Part shown: positions 9,953 through 21,699 of the stretch, piece after piece
How the letters are laid out: the number at the start of each line of letters is the position of its first letter
Numbering within the stretch: position 1 is the stretch's first letter
DNA from: Fomitopsis serialis
Taxonomy: Eukaryota; Basidiomycota; Agaricomycetes; Polyporales; Fomitopsidaceae
DNA: 64,000 nt
Reading direction: 5' to 3'
NCBI RefSeq assembly: GCF_022376445.1
Contig: NW_025955003.1
Coordinates: forward strand, 1-64,000
Translations under genes and position numbers: made by a program
Notes under the pieces: generated by a model
Told to the model about the DNA's origin: nothing
What the model saw: the letters and a program-made list of their open reading frames with translations, nothing else
The model's database searches: none

Positions 9953-12900
9953 ATGCCGCCGCCAGAGCTCCTTCCTGTGTCTCAGTACCCCGAGGTTATC
10001 GACATCAGCTGGAGGCACAACCTCCGCTATGACCCACGTCTCGGCGACGAAGACGAGGATGAAGCCGCATATGGCTCCTACCACGTTCCCCGCGACATCC
10101 CGCCTCTCCGTCATGTCCGTATCGAGACGCCTTCTTGGGGCCCCGGAGGCTCGCAGGGCCGGTCCTCGCCCAGCGACACTGAGAAGCAACCTCAGCGGCG
10201 CGAAAGACGGTCCTGCGGCCAGCACATGAATGCACTCCGCCAGACTGCCGCCAGGTACTTCCCTATCGACCTCGCGTGGATCCCAGCCAACTTCTCCTGG
10301 CCGAAGATCAAGCCTATCGTCCGTAGCTTCGTCATGGCTTTTATATCAGTCGTCTTCATGGTCCTAAGCCCAGTCGAGGACGTCACAGGCCAGGTGAGTA
10401 TTCGCCATATGATGCATGTACACAAAGTGACAACCCTTTCGTGCCAAGGCTTCATTCCTCTTTCTAGTTGGTACGTCTGTCTTGTCTTGCATCTTCTATG
10501 GCTCTCACACCACGTTCAGCCGCATTCCTCGACCCACCCGCCGATCCCTTCATTTCCGTTCTCGAGCGCGAGTTACTCTTTGCGCTCTGTGTCACGGTTG
10601 GCTGGGCGTGAGTCTCTCGCCTTTCAAACAACCTCGCCCTGACGTTGCATAGCTGGTCTTGTCTAGGTATATTCTTCGCGCACCTGGCCCGCCACCATAC
10701 CGACTACAACATTACGCAGACGGAGGCACTCTCGGGACAATACATCGAGGCTGGCCCGACCGTCATCTCCGCCATATGGGTGTTCCTCGGCGTGACTTTC
10801 TTCCTCTTTATCAAGGCCAAGAAAGGATCGGGCCCCTACCTCATTCCCTCTGTTTTCGGTGCGGTCGTCATCGACATCTCCTTCATCACCGATGTCCTCT
10901 TCCCCTACCCATACTATACTGTTGGTAGGGTGATTGTCCTTCCACTCGTGCTCCACTGTGGGCTCTGCATCCTGGCGAGCGCGACCATCTTCCCCAGCAC
11001 GATCACCACACAGTACGCGAGTGCCCTTGCACGCTCGCTCGAGCCACTTGAAGCTGCGCTCCGCGAGCATCGCACCGTACTTAAGCTCCCTCCCTTCGGC
11101 TCCGACTTCTCCTCGACGGTCCAGAAGATCACCGGTCTTGTCACCAAGTCCGAAGGAGGACTTGGTCCTGCCGCTGCGGCGTTGCGTCTTGTAAAGAACG
11201 ACGTCATCTGGGGTCGATTCGCACCAGCAGATATCGGGCATATGCAAGAGTTCGGGCGCCGCCTAGTTGTGCGCGCAAACGGACTCGGGATCTTCTTTAC
11301 CCTCATCGACCCGACGCGTGAGCGGTTCCCAGTCACACCTCTTCCCAGCAAACCGAACACACCAGTCATGACCCCTGTGGCCTCGTGCGGACAGTCACTC
11401 TCGCAACCTGGCACGCCTGCACTCGGCTCAAACTCACCCGACCCACGATCTGATCCCGACTCAGTCGCCTGGGGTCGCAGCCCGCCGCCTTCCCGTCCCC
11501 GGAGCCCTACACCTAGCGCTGTGGACACCAAAGAGCGTGGACGGCTTCGACACCGGACCGGTCGGTACAAGACCAATCCGAGCGGCTCCCTATCCTCTCT
11601 CCGTTTATCCATCAGCCGACACCTTCACCTACGACACCGGCAGCCTGATAGCGAAGAAGACGGCCAAAATCAAAGACTGCACTTCTCCCTCCTCCACCTC
11701 GCCCATTCGCTCTCAGTTCCTCACGCGAGCGCGCCCGTCGGCGAGACGGCCGTCGCGGTCTTCGAGAGTCAACGGTACCTCGCGCTCGAGGCGACGCGGC
11801 TGAGCCACCCGGACAGCCCGGAGGCGACGGAGACGTTCGTTTACCTCCTCAGGGAGAGCTGCGATGACCTTTTGGGCGCGTGTGCGGACGCGGTGCGCGA
11901 GGCGAGGGGGTGGGTCGGAAGTGTGCGGAATGGGTGGTTCGAGGGGAGGAAGAGCGCGGAGCAGAGGAGGTTGGACACGAAGGCGAGAATGTTGGAAGTG
12001 AGGTACAAGGTGGACAGTGCACTGAACCGGTTCCGGAAGGATTTCAGGTGTGTGGCCTGAGTGACAGGGTCGAAAAAGGTGGCACTGATTCGGGGTTCGT
12101 AGGCATAAGGTCCTCGACCCTTACCGTTCAGCGTTCGACCCCGCCCGCGTTGGTTCACCTGGTGCGGATGCGACTGCCGAGCCGCCTCCTCACCGATATC
12201 TCTTCCACTGCTACGTATACCAGTACCATCTCATCCAGTTCGCAACCGTGGCTATAGAAATGGTACGTCGTGTTTGACAGCTCAGGGTCATACATGTAGC
12301 ACTGACCGGATTATACTGCAGATCGACGCGATCACGTCGCTGGAGGAAGACAAGAAGAGGCCTCGCTGTGGGGCCCGTTTATGCCCGTGAAATTCAAGAA
12401 GGTCTTCTTGAACTGGGGCGGGAGCCAATACGACGCAACGGTCGAAACGGAAGGCAACGACGATGAGGATCCAGGTATGGCTCCACCGACATGCGATGCT
12501 GACTCGGCTCTGATATGTCTTCACTCGGTTGCTAGACACCATCCCCGGTATGCAGACCGACTGGGACGAAGACTTGGGCCAGCCGTCTCGGAGAGACCCC
12601 GACGCACTCCCGCCGAACACTCCCCTCGAGCACGTCATGTCGTGGTTCCACACTCTGCTTATGGGTCTCACGGGCGGGAACATGCTCTTCGCTCTCAAAG
12701 CGGGCACGCTCACCGTCCTCCTCTGCCTCCCGAACTTCCTCAAGCATACAGCACACTTCGCATACGAAGAGCGATTCGTCTGGGGCATCTTCATGGGCCA
12801 ACTGACACTGGCGCGATTCAGGGGCGACACGACGTTTGCGCTGTTCGCGCGTCTGCTGTGTACGCTTCTCGGCGGCCTGACAGGCTTGGTAATGTGGTAC

Positions 12901-14136
12901 ATCTCCGCGCAGAAGGGCATCGGCAACGCCTACGGCTACACGGCTGTCATTGCCTTCTGTACGCCCTTTTTCTACTACGGACGACTGTATTGGCCGGGCC
13001 CGCGATGACGAACATCATCTACTTCGTCACGACCTGCATCGTCCTCGGATTCTCCTGGCAGAATGCGCACTTCGCCGCGATCTTCCACTTCTACGGCTGG
13101 TCGCTCGCGTGGCGACGGTTTGTGCTCGTCTGCGCGGGCGTCACAGCCGCGTTCATCTTCAGCCTGCTTCCGCCGAGCACGACGCTGCGCAAGTACCAGC
13201 GAACGATGCTGAGCACGACGACGGCTGAGCTAGGCAGCGTCTACTGCTCGATCGTCAGCTTTGCGAACACGAGAGGGCGGCACGACGTCAACCGCGGGGA
13301 GATCGTGCAGGCGTTGATCGCCATCCGGATGAAGCTGAAGCGGTCGGTCATGTTGAAGACGAACATCATCTACGAGGTAAGTAACCGCGGCTTGTATTGA
13401 ATGGTCGAAACTAAGCTGACCTCTATCGCTAGTTTTCATTGCGAGGCAAGTGGCCGGCGCAGCGTTACCAGCGGATACTGGAGCTGCAGATGTAAGTTGA
13501 TGATCACGCCATCCTTCCCTCGAAGCTGGGCTGATTGAGGTCTAGGCAAATCGCGTTTTTGCTCTCCCATCTCATGTCAGTCGTAGAGCATCTCGACCCC
13601 GCTTGGTCGCGAGCGTTCCTTCGACGCACGCGTCTGCTCGATGCTGATTTCCAGGGCGATGTACTCGCGGTGATCAGTGAGTGCTTGAAGTAATGCGATG
13701 CTTACTCGTGATTTACATCGCGTCTTAGGCATGATATCGACGGCGCTTCGTACTGGAACACCTCTTCCGCAAGTGACGCCGTGTCCGCTGGTCGATCGGT
13801 TCATGGTCTACTCGCACGGTCTGAACGTGATACGGCAGGAAGAAGACGACGACTACGGCTTGCCGCGGACGATGACCATCGACACGCTGGAGAACGAACA
13901 GTACCTGTACGTGGTCCCTTTGATGTGCGCAAGAGGTATGCTTACTTGCTATCGATAGGTCGTTCGCGGTCGGTGTGACGACCGCGTTCGGTATCATCCT
14001 CCGCCTCGACAAACTGATGGTGGCTGCGAAGGAGCTCGTCGGCGAGCAGTACCACATCCACGGGATCGGCGTCCCCGCGGAGGCAAGAGGGTATATGGAG
14101 AACAGTGAAGCAGAGAAGCTCGGGAAAGAAGTTTGA
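9953..14136 (+). CDS. ArAE/FUSC-family membrane transporter (DUF2421/BRE4-like)
   Basis: Predicted multi-pass membrane protein of 1215 residues after two frame corrections. The order is an N-terminal six-TM block (ArAE_2_N-like; e.g. 'IKPIVRSFVMAFISVVFMVL'), a Ser/Pro-rich loop (about residues 370-440), a second FUSC-type TM block (about 12640-13190) with the family's 'GWSLAWRRF', then a cytosolic ArAE_2/DUF2421 tail. Members are linked to organic-anion export and brefeldin A sensitivity; the substrate here is unknown. Introns: 10394-10448, 10471-10519, 10608-10652, 12048-12102, 12263-12321, 12475-12535, 13377-13432, 13492-13545, 13677-13728, 13907-13958. Exon 2 (10449-10470) is a 22-nt microexon encoding ASFLFLV. 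Single-base deletions near 12368 and 12999 break the frame; adding both gives exactly 3648 nt including stop. Confidence 0.88.
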
Positions 14137-14833
14137 CGAAGTAGAATGAGTAAGCCAAGGTATGTACGATAGCTCTGGCAGGACGCTGTAGCCCTGTATG
14201 TACAGGATGGAAACGACGTATTGTAGGGCTCGTTCGTTTATTGCGTATATTGTTATTCTAATTGTTCCCATTCGACGCACTACTATGTGATGTACCCACG
14301 AAACCGTGAACTAGGGTCGTGCCGTGGGTACATTGGACGTCAGAGTCACTGTAGCACGTTCAGAGTATGCGATCTCGCTAGAATCGAATTACACATACCG
14401 TCAACGAAAGCACAGTACTCTCGACGTCGACGGGCACACGGCCTTCGTTAGCGACGACGCATCTACGCTCGCCCAGCCTGCGATGCTTCCTTGTCTCTTC
14501 GCCAATATGGATGCTTCACTGCTTTCATTGACACCGTCCTTTGCCTCTGGTCTCCCGTCGCTGATGCATACGATCCTAGATGCTGCTGCGCCACGCGTCT
14601 TGCGGTGCCCCAGTGTATGCGCCAGTTCTCGAGAAGTCCACCATGGCACCAGGGAGCAGAAAGCGAACTATATATCCAGAGTAAGTATCCGTAGATTACA
14701 CCGCCCGTACCGTCACATCAACTGAACGTGGTCTGGTCTAGTCTGTAGTACGAGAGATCGACGAAATATGCACATCAACCGGCAAGGCGCACCGCAGGCG
14801 ACCGCAGCGCTCCAAAGCCCAAGCGTGGCCCGC
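14137..14833. other. Convergent intergenic region
   Basis: Lies between the 3' ends of the transporter gene (+) and the glycosidase gene (-). Short ORFs occur on both strands (for example 14401-14649 minus) but show no family features. It probably holds the two 3' UTRs. Confidence 0.5.
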
Positions 14834-16900
14834 TCACCAAACGAGCACCGCCGCCCCGAGCACGACAGCACCGACCGCGCCCCACGCGCCGCCCGCCGGC
14901 CCAAGGCGGACGGCAGCGTTGACGCCCGGCGCGCCGACCTGGACCCAGTCCCTCCACGCGGCGTCGAGCTCGACGACGAAGGCCTGGCCCTCGGGGGAGC
15001 TCCCGCCCTGGGCGGCCCAGTTGTAGGGGTCGACGACGGGGGTGAGCCACATCTGGGGGGAGAAGTGCGAGAGGCCGGCGCCGGCGTCCGCGCTCGGGGT
15101 GGGCAGGCTGTAGCTCGAGGTCGCGGTTGCGCTCTCGGAGGTGGCGGCCGAGGGGGAGGACGGGGCGGAGGCGGACTGCGAGGCGGTGGAGGCGCGGTGG
15201 GATGCGGTGAAGGATGTGGCGGGGCCGACGCCGTCGCCGGTGCCCCAGCTAGAGAAACTGCCTAGGCCCTTTGACTTGGCGTCGGCGGGGGCGGAGAGGG
15301 CCTTGCGGGACTTTTCTGCGTGGGGGACGTGGGAGTGGATGCCCTGGAGGAGGGCGAGGCGGTAGACGGTGCTGGCGAGGAGGGTGGTGGAGGAGGCGTC
15401 GAGGAAGGAGCTGCCGGTGTCGGTGGACTTTGTCTCGTTGGCGTAGTTGTGGAAGAGGGAGGAGTCGGAGTCCTGGGGCGGCGTGAGCATGTAGGGCGGG
15501 CACGGGGACGGTACTGCCAGGTAGCGGTACATGCCGTCGTGGATCTCGAGGATCCAGCTCGTGAGGTCGGCCATCTCGGCGTCCATGCTGCTGGCCCACG
15601 GCGAGCGCTGGATCGTGGCGAGGACGCGGGTCATGCCGGCTGCGGCCCACGCGTTCCCTAAACAGGTGGCGTCAGCAGTGCATTGGGGGAGACTCGCGAC
15701 AGCGATGGTGCGCGGCCGGACGTCTGCTCTGCCCACACGCGCACACAGCGGCAAGACCGACTCACCTGTCGACCAGAAGCCCGGGTCGACATTCGTGTGC
15801 CCCATCAGGATGTGCCGCCAGAGGCCCTCGTCGTCGTCGAAAAGGTGGGATCGGTATAGCTTGATCTGCGAGCACGAAAGTTAGCGGAGGTGCGCGGGAA
15901 GATCGGGGAGGACACAGCAACGCGACGCGTTCGAGGGCACGTGGGGCGCGTCGGACATGTCCTCTACAGCTCGGGCCTCACACCATCCACATGCTCGCTC
16001 GCCGCGCTCCTCCTCCCTGGCCAGGAGGCGACAGGAGGCGACTCACCTGGGTATAAGCCTCCTGCAGGAGGGACTGGTTGGCGGAGAGGACGCCGTAGTA
16101 TGCGAGGAAGGGGGGCACCATGTACGTGAAGTCGGCCCTGTACGCGTCGTCCGTTGATCAGCAGATGTCGCGAACGAGAGACACGGATAGACGTGACGGT
16201 GGTCCAAGCCCAAATCGTGCGACAAGACAGGGGGCGGCGAGAACGCGAACGGCTACTCACCAGAGCTGGACTTGCTCGACGCGGTGGCTGATCGCGCCGT
16301 CGTCGGTGCGGGGCACGACGGTGAGGAGGTACTCGAGTTGCTCGGCCGCGGCGCGCGCGTACGTGACGCCCCTGCCAAAGCTGACGCCGTGGGGGCTGCT
16401 TGCGTTCAGCGGGCGGTCGAGCTCGGGGTCGGGCGCGCCGGTCCAGTTGGCGAGGAGGATGGCGACGCCGAGGGAGGCGGGGTCGCCGGCGGCGGCGCCG
16501 TCGACGTACATGACAGGCTGGGGCCCGGTAGAGTTGGAGCGGTTCGCGGCGGCATTCTCCGCGATCTGGAGGACGGGTGCGAGGGCGGCGTAGGAGTAGG
16601 GGTCGGGGAGGGACGAGTTGCCGGCGGGCGGGGGGAGGGACGAGTTGAAGAAGACGGCGTAGGCGGGCGCGTCGGACTCGAGGAGGGCCTCGGACTCGGT
16701 GCCGAGTTCCCAGCTGAGGAGGGGTCAGCGTGAGCGCGGGACGGGGGAGCGAGGACGGACGTCTGCTGTGCTGCGAGCCAGAGGTTGTCTTTGACGGCGG
16801 CGAGCTGGGCGGCGGAGAGGTTCTGGGCGGCGGCGCGGGAAAGGAGGGAGGCGGCGGCGAGGACTGCGGTGAGGAGAGGGAGCGGAGACTGCGCGCGCAT
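14834..16900 (-). CDS. Secreted six-hairpin glycosidase, GH105-like
   Basis: The ATG at 16900 starts a 535-residue protein with a signal peptide (MRAQSPLPLLTAVLAAASLL, cleavage near AAAQ). The catalytic (alpha/alpha)6 domain resembles fungal GH105/GH88 six-hairpin proteins: WELGTESEALLE, 'ANWTG', 'VPRTDDGAISHR', 'DFTYMVPPFLAYYGV', 'DPGFWSTGNAWAAAGMTRVL' and 'FLDASSTTLLASTVYRLAL'. GH105 enzymes remove unsaturated uronic acid from rhamnogalacturonan fragments; the activity of this fungal branch is not established. Exons 16900-16761, 16713-16261, 16137-16047, 15865-15766 and 15657-14834 sum to 1608 nt with no frame break. The first donor is a weak GTCCGT. After the domain comes a Ser/Thr/Ala-rich linker and a hydrophobic C-terminal tail, suggesting a GPI anchor at the cell wall or membrane. 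Confidence 0.8.
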
Positions 16901-18209
16901 CGTGTGCACCGGCGGCGGGGCGGCGGCGAGGACGGCGGCGGCGGGGCGGATAAGTTATGGGGAGGACAGCCGTTCGAGGACGCCATGGCGTTGCGGACGA
17001 CTTGGCGCACAGGCGCTGGCAGACGGTAGCCCGATCGTGGATCTGGAGCGATACCCTTTTGGGCGGAGCCTGTCTTCCCCGCATCTCGATCCATCGGGCC
17101 GTCTGTCCCTGTCCGTGCTGGCCCTGTGGCTGCGTGCTGGCGCACTGCTGGCTCCTCCCATCTACACACGCACACTCGACGGGTGCAGGCAAGTTACGGA
17201 TATGCTGTACCACGTCTCTCTGAGTCTCGCCCGAACCCCTCGCTAACATCCTTCGCAACGTCTGCGTTGCCCTTGCCGGGACACAGCGCGCTTGATCGCA
17301 CCTCGCCTCGCGGCTCCTCCGAGTCGTCCTCGCGCTCGCTCTTGCCAATCCAAGCCGCCTTTTCGGCGACCTCCACGCATCGTGAGTGTTCGCATCTGTC
17401 ATCCCCATGCCCTGTGATCCCTGCTTCTCCTCGCCGCACTCTCGAACCCGGATGTTCTCCGTATGCACCCAGTATTGACACCGTGTATCTATCGTCGCTT
17501 CTCACTGCCGTATCGCTATGGACATGCGCGAACCACTGATACCCGGAGCTCCAGATTTGCAGGTATCCGTGCTTCTTCAAGGTCGTCCACTTTTCCACTT
17601 ACAACTCTGCGCAGCGTGGCGAGGCGACCTCATGATCAACGAGCTGTATCTCTGCTCTACCAGTCGCAGGGGGACGTGTACCTAATTGTACGTCCATCAG
17701 CTTCCACTACGTGCATGTAACCAACACATTCCCTGTCGGTGTATATCTGTGTGTCGGACGAGGTCCTCGCAGCGCCCTGTCAGTCCCTGGAAGGTCGAGA
17801 ACGCTGGGACCATTGTACGTACGTATCTATCATTCATTCACACGGAATGGGCTGTTCGTTTGTGTCCAGGCGTCCACCCCAAGGATCTGGTGACGAGTCG
17901 CTGTGAGTCCGATCGGAGCTGCGTGCGCTCAAGGTGCGGCTTTTGCACGAATGAATACGACGTCGAGCAGCGTTATACCTAGGTTTCCCCTAGACGAGGC
18001 GCTGTCTCTGCGGTCATGTGCTAGCTCAGTCCCGCTCTCATTTCTACACGGCTCGCGCCGACGTGCCACTGCATATCCGCAGAGCGTCGAGAAATGCTCG
18101 CCATTAATATTGCATCCTTGGTGTACATAATATGAGTCGTAAGACTCGGTGACGTATGATCGTCGTCTCAGCCACCACGCCACTACGATCGAACATCTCA
18201 TCCGCTTGC
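16901..18209. other. No recognisable gene
   Basis: Contains the upstream region of the glycosidase gene. The longest frames (such as 17598-17194 minus, 134 codons) show no domain, and others are shadows in GC-rich DNA. From about 17700 on the sequence is less GC-rich and looks intergenic. Confidence 0.45.
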
Positions 18210-19229
18210 AGATTGGCAAACGAACGACAGGGAAACCTTCCTAAGAGGCCACACATATCCATAAAGCTCTCGCATACCGGCTCTCGCATATCGGCCCTTC
18301 AAGAGCCTCACCACTTATCCGCGCTCAGCGCCGCAGCAGCGTACGGATGCTGCTCGAACCGCAATGGCTGGTCTAGCTCATACGGCACCAGCGGCAGTAG
18401 CTGCCAAAAACATGTGGCATGCTCTCGTCCAAGTTCGTCAACTGAAGGTCCCGCATAAGCGGGCGTTCCTCTTCCTCCAGCAGCTCATTCTCAAGCACGG
18501 CGCTCATGCATACTGTAAAGACACGATATCCGTGAAGGAAGTCTGAGACGGCCTCGACTTCTTCTGCTCGTCGCGGAGTCATGCCATCAAGATGGTCGAC
18601 TTCCTGTCAGGCGCTGTCCCTATACGCAGCGCGACCAGAAGAAGGTCGAGCAGGGCTACGAGCTCTTCTTGCGCGACCTAGAGGAGGACGAGGAGATGCG
18701 GGGCGCGGTGAACCTGTACCAGGCGAAGGACGTCAAGCCGGGTGCGGGCTCGGGCTTGGCGGGCCAGTTTGCGATGGGTGTGGACGAGGGCGCACAGGAT
18801 GAGACGGCGACTATTGCGCCGACGGAGGGCGACGAGGACGAGCCGGACTTTCCTGAAGTCGAGCTGGACGAGCTGCTGGAAGACTTCGACGTGATGACGC
18901 TGGAAGAACACGATGCATGAAGATACTCATCTGTCGTGGTCGTTGATTCTACACTGGTCATAGACATGCTGTGCGTGGTCGTACGCTAGACACAGGAAGT
19001 CAATGTCGAAACTGTTGTGTTGTGTTTGACAACTGAATTGTCAGTCCACAGTAGTATTTGATCCTCGGATCTGCACGATGTCTCCAGTTCGTCTCCTCTA
19101 GCGCTGCCTGTGCCCCGTTACGCATCAATGCGGCGGCCGGATCCTAGGGAGGAGAGGGGGAGAGGGCATGCGAATGGGAGCCGTCCCCGTACGGATGGAT
19201 TTGAGGTCGGGCGACTCTTGCTGGTCAAG
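18210..19229 (+). pseudogene. Chimeric partial NMD3 copy (rearranged inverted duplication)
   Basis: Three blocks of the 26.6-28.4 kb region are pasted here in opposite orientation and changed order. 18210-18396 matches the complement of 26575-26771 (3' end of the unknown gene). 18397-18630 matches the complement of 28182-28400 (NMD3 middle, 'VPHKRAFLFLQQLILKHG'). 18631-19229 matches the complement of 26854-27485 (NMD3 C-terminus through its stop, plus about 310 bp of 3' flank). About 230 codons of NMD3 are missing between blocks 2 and 3, and 27 bp are missing inside block 3. An in-frame TGA at 18544 replaces the parental CGA (VKEV-stop-DGLDFF). The C-terminal frame, from DLEEDEEMRGAVNLYQ to the stop, is still open. 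Confidence 0.9.
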
Positions 19230-19375
19230 GACGATATCCATGTCAGGGATTCGGGGCAGTCGAAGCTTTGATGAGGCTCCGAGTCTCTTTATTCGTTTAC
19301 TGTTGTTTCAAGGCCAGTAAGACAAACATAACGGATGAACGCGCAAACAAGTGTCGAACCGTGCATCCAGGCCCG

Positions 19376-21423
19376 TCACATCAACAGCTGCGCCTTCATA
19401 AACTCGTCGTGTGCCTTCGTGATCAGCCCTCCAGGAACCGTCCCCTTCGCCCAAACGAGGCTGGTATCGATCGCTAGCGGATATCTCGCTTCGTTCTCCT
19501 TCCCGCACCAGTCGAAGTCGACGAGCATCAAGCCCTTCTCGGTCCTAATCACGTTCGGTTCTCGAAGATCTCCGAAGACCAAGCCCGCGTTATGTAGCGC
19601 GTCCACCGCCGCTGAGAGTTTGTCAGCAGGTAGTGAACCTTCGCGTTCCTCGACCCAGTCCATCACCACAACCCACATATTTCCCACCTCGGGGACTTGC
19701 TCGCAGTACCACAACCGTGGCGCCAGATCCTTGTCAGCTAGGAGTTGATGACCCTCTTTCCCGTAGGCGGGCGTGAACTTGACGACAACGTCATGGGACC
19801 GTGACGCGTGGCCTTGCACTGTGTCCTTGTCCGCGATGTGCGTCGCAACGGCCTTGAATACGGCCCGCTCGTTGCGATCCGCGTTGATGTGTTTCGTATA
19901 TTCCAGAGTAACCGTACCACCGGAGGGGAGCCGCGACGGGAATGTCTTGAAGTGAGGGCTGACAATTGAGAGAGGCAGGGACGCATCACCAGATGATTCC
20001 AGGTCCCCGTAGTAGCCGTCAATGTCGGGAAGGCAGCTTCTGATGTGACGCCGAATAGATGGTCCACTTTGCGAACCACTGTCTCGAGAGCTGGCTTCCC
20101 AGGCGTGAGGACGGGGCTCAGGCATATGTAGTCCGTCAGGGGTTGCCGTATGAAGCCATCCGCAAAGAGGGCGGCAGAAACCTGGGTGTAAGGACCAACC
20201 ATACTAATGATGAACGCAGGACAGGACGACACTCTGCGCAGTGGTGCGTACTATACGGGGCTGTCAGCCAGCGGCCGTTGCCAGTATGACGTGAGACGGC
20301 TCACATTCGCCGAGGCGTTGATCGCGACGTAGAAACACTCGGCCTCTGCAGCCGGGTCACAACCACCCTCTCCAATCTCGTTCTGCAGTTCCATAATCAG
20401 GTGCACAGGATCTACCTTTCCCACAGAATGAGAGGAGTACATGAGACCGTCAGGCCGGACTTCCTTCCCGTCGACCACCATCACGATGGTTCCGAATGTT
20501 CTGTGGATCAGTTTCCTCATTGCGAACGTCAACGCCGCCTGTCGATCGGTCTCCGTGGTATAGAATGCGCGAGCCTGTGTCACGAATCGATAAGCAATGC
20601 TCAAGTCGCTGGGCGGATGTTCGGACGGTTCCGTCATTCTCTGCATGAACTTGGCGAAGAAGGGATGGTAGATCGCCGCAGATGGACCGAAGTCGTGTGG
20701 GCGTCCGTTGCGCACAGCATCTGGCCGGCTCGATTCCTGTGTAATGTGATATTTACTGAGCTTTGCACCGTCGGAAGGACTAGGACGGGTTCGCGCTTTT
20801 GCAGCACTATCCTCACCTGGTACGAGGTGAGTTATGACTCGGGAAGCGGATTGTTGGTTCACTTACGAGATGGTTAATGATGATGTTCTGGGATCGGAGA
20901 TATATTTCGCGACATTGAGGAAGCAGGGGGTGTAATGGCTGTTGTTCTAAGCGTTACAGGTGGTGCTAGTGATGAACGGAGGTCACAGACGCACTGAGAA
21001 CTACCACCACCTTGCTCATGTCCTTTCTCCAACTTTCCAACAAGCGGTGAAGGCCAATCGTCCCTCCGCCCTTCACAATATCTTGTTCTTGTTGTTCCAA
21101 CTGTTGATACATTGGCATTGGCGAGCGAAGCGATAATGTGTCGGCGAGCTGCGGAGAAAGTATGATGAGTCAATGGTCATCCAAGCTCGCAGTCGCAACC
21201 CTTGCACCTGTGAAACCGTGGCTGTCATCTCGCTGCCTGTTGGGAAGTATGGGCGAGCATCGCTCTTGGCAGCCTCTGCCAAGTCGGAGACGTAGGGGTA
21301 TTCGATCAAAGGCTGGTATGCGTAGCCAGATGTCAACAGGTACTGGTACGTTACCGCGGTGTCATTGGGAATGCGGCGCAGAACAGGAGAGACAAATTCG
21401 ACATATTTGGCCGGAACAGACAT
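19376..21423 (-). CDS. Fungal protein-kinase-like protein
   Basis: Predicted 603 residues after one frame correction. The C-terminal lobe has kinase-like catalytic features: 'LHNAGLVFGDLREPNVI' resembles the HxDxxxxN loop with GD in place of HRD, followed by 'LMLVDFDWCGKENEARYP', resembling the metal-binding DFD/DFG segment. Upstream 'PFFAKFMQRM' and 'VGPYTQVSAALFADGFIRQP' match the N-terminal half typical of large agaricomycete families of kinase-like proteins of unknown role. Exons are 21423-21208, 21148-21011, 20946-20867, 20806-20305 and 20250-19376. One base is missing near 20036 in a CCC run (SEAAFP to DIDGYYGD); with it restored the exons total exactly 1812 nt. Catalytic activity is doubtful because the canonical HRD is altered. 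A relic of the same broad family lies at 32954-33280. Confidence 0.75.
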
Positions 21424-21699
21424 GCGTTAGTGAGGGACCGCGCGCGTCCCGGTGGTGGTTGAAGGTGAAGATCGAAGGCCAAAAGCCAAGACTACGTTCC
21501 TGGGCCTGAGCGCTGAGCCTCGAGTGGTCCGGTCATCATCAATACGTACACACGTCTCCAACTTGTAGGCACGTGAATCTTCCGTAACTAGTATTACGAG
21601 GTTTCATTGGACAAGAACGCGAAGCATCACGGTCATCCATTCACGATTTCACGAGCATACCATACATGGTGGACCATTCCCTTCTCGCTGACCACACGC

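Noticed and set aside
10663..11612. Two long antisense ORFs (194 and 232 codons) over the transporter exon 4
   Set aside because: Shadows of a GC-rich coding exon; sense frame has clear family motifs.
12960..13061. GT-AG intron explaining the transporter frame change near 12999
   Set aside because: It would remove a conserved transmembrane segment (IIYFVTTCIVLGFSW); a one-base deletion in GGG fits better.
15964..17175. 403-codon minus ORF over the glycosidase
   Set aside because: Arg/Pro-rich out-of-frame shadow crossing real introns and exons of the GH105-like gene.
20634..20816. Alternative frame for exon 4 of the kinase-like gene
   Set aside because: It hits a stop soon, while the other frame carries YHPFFAKFM and continues for 167 codons with correct phase.
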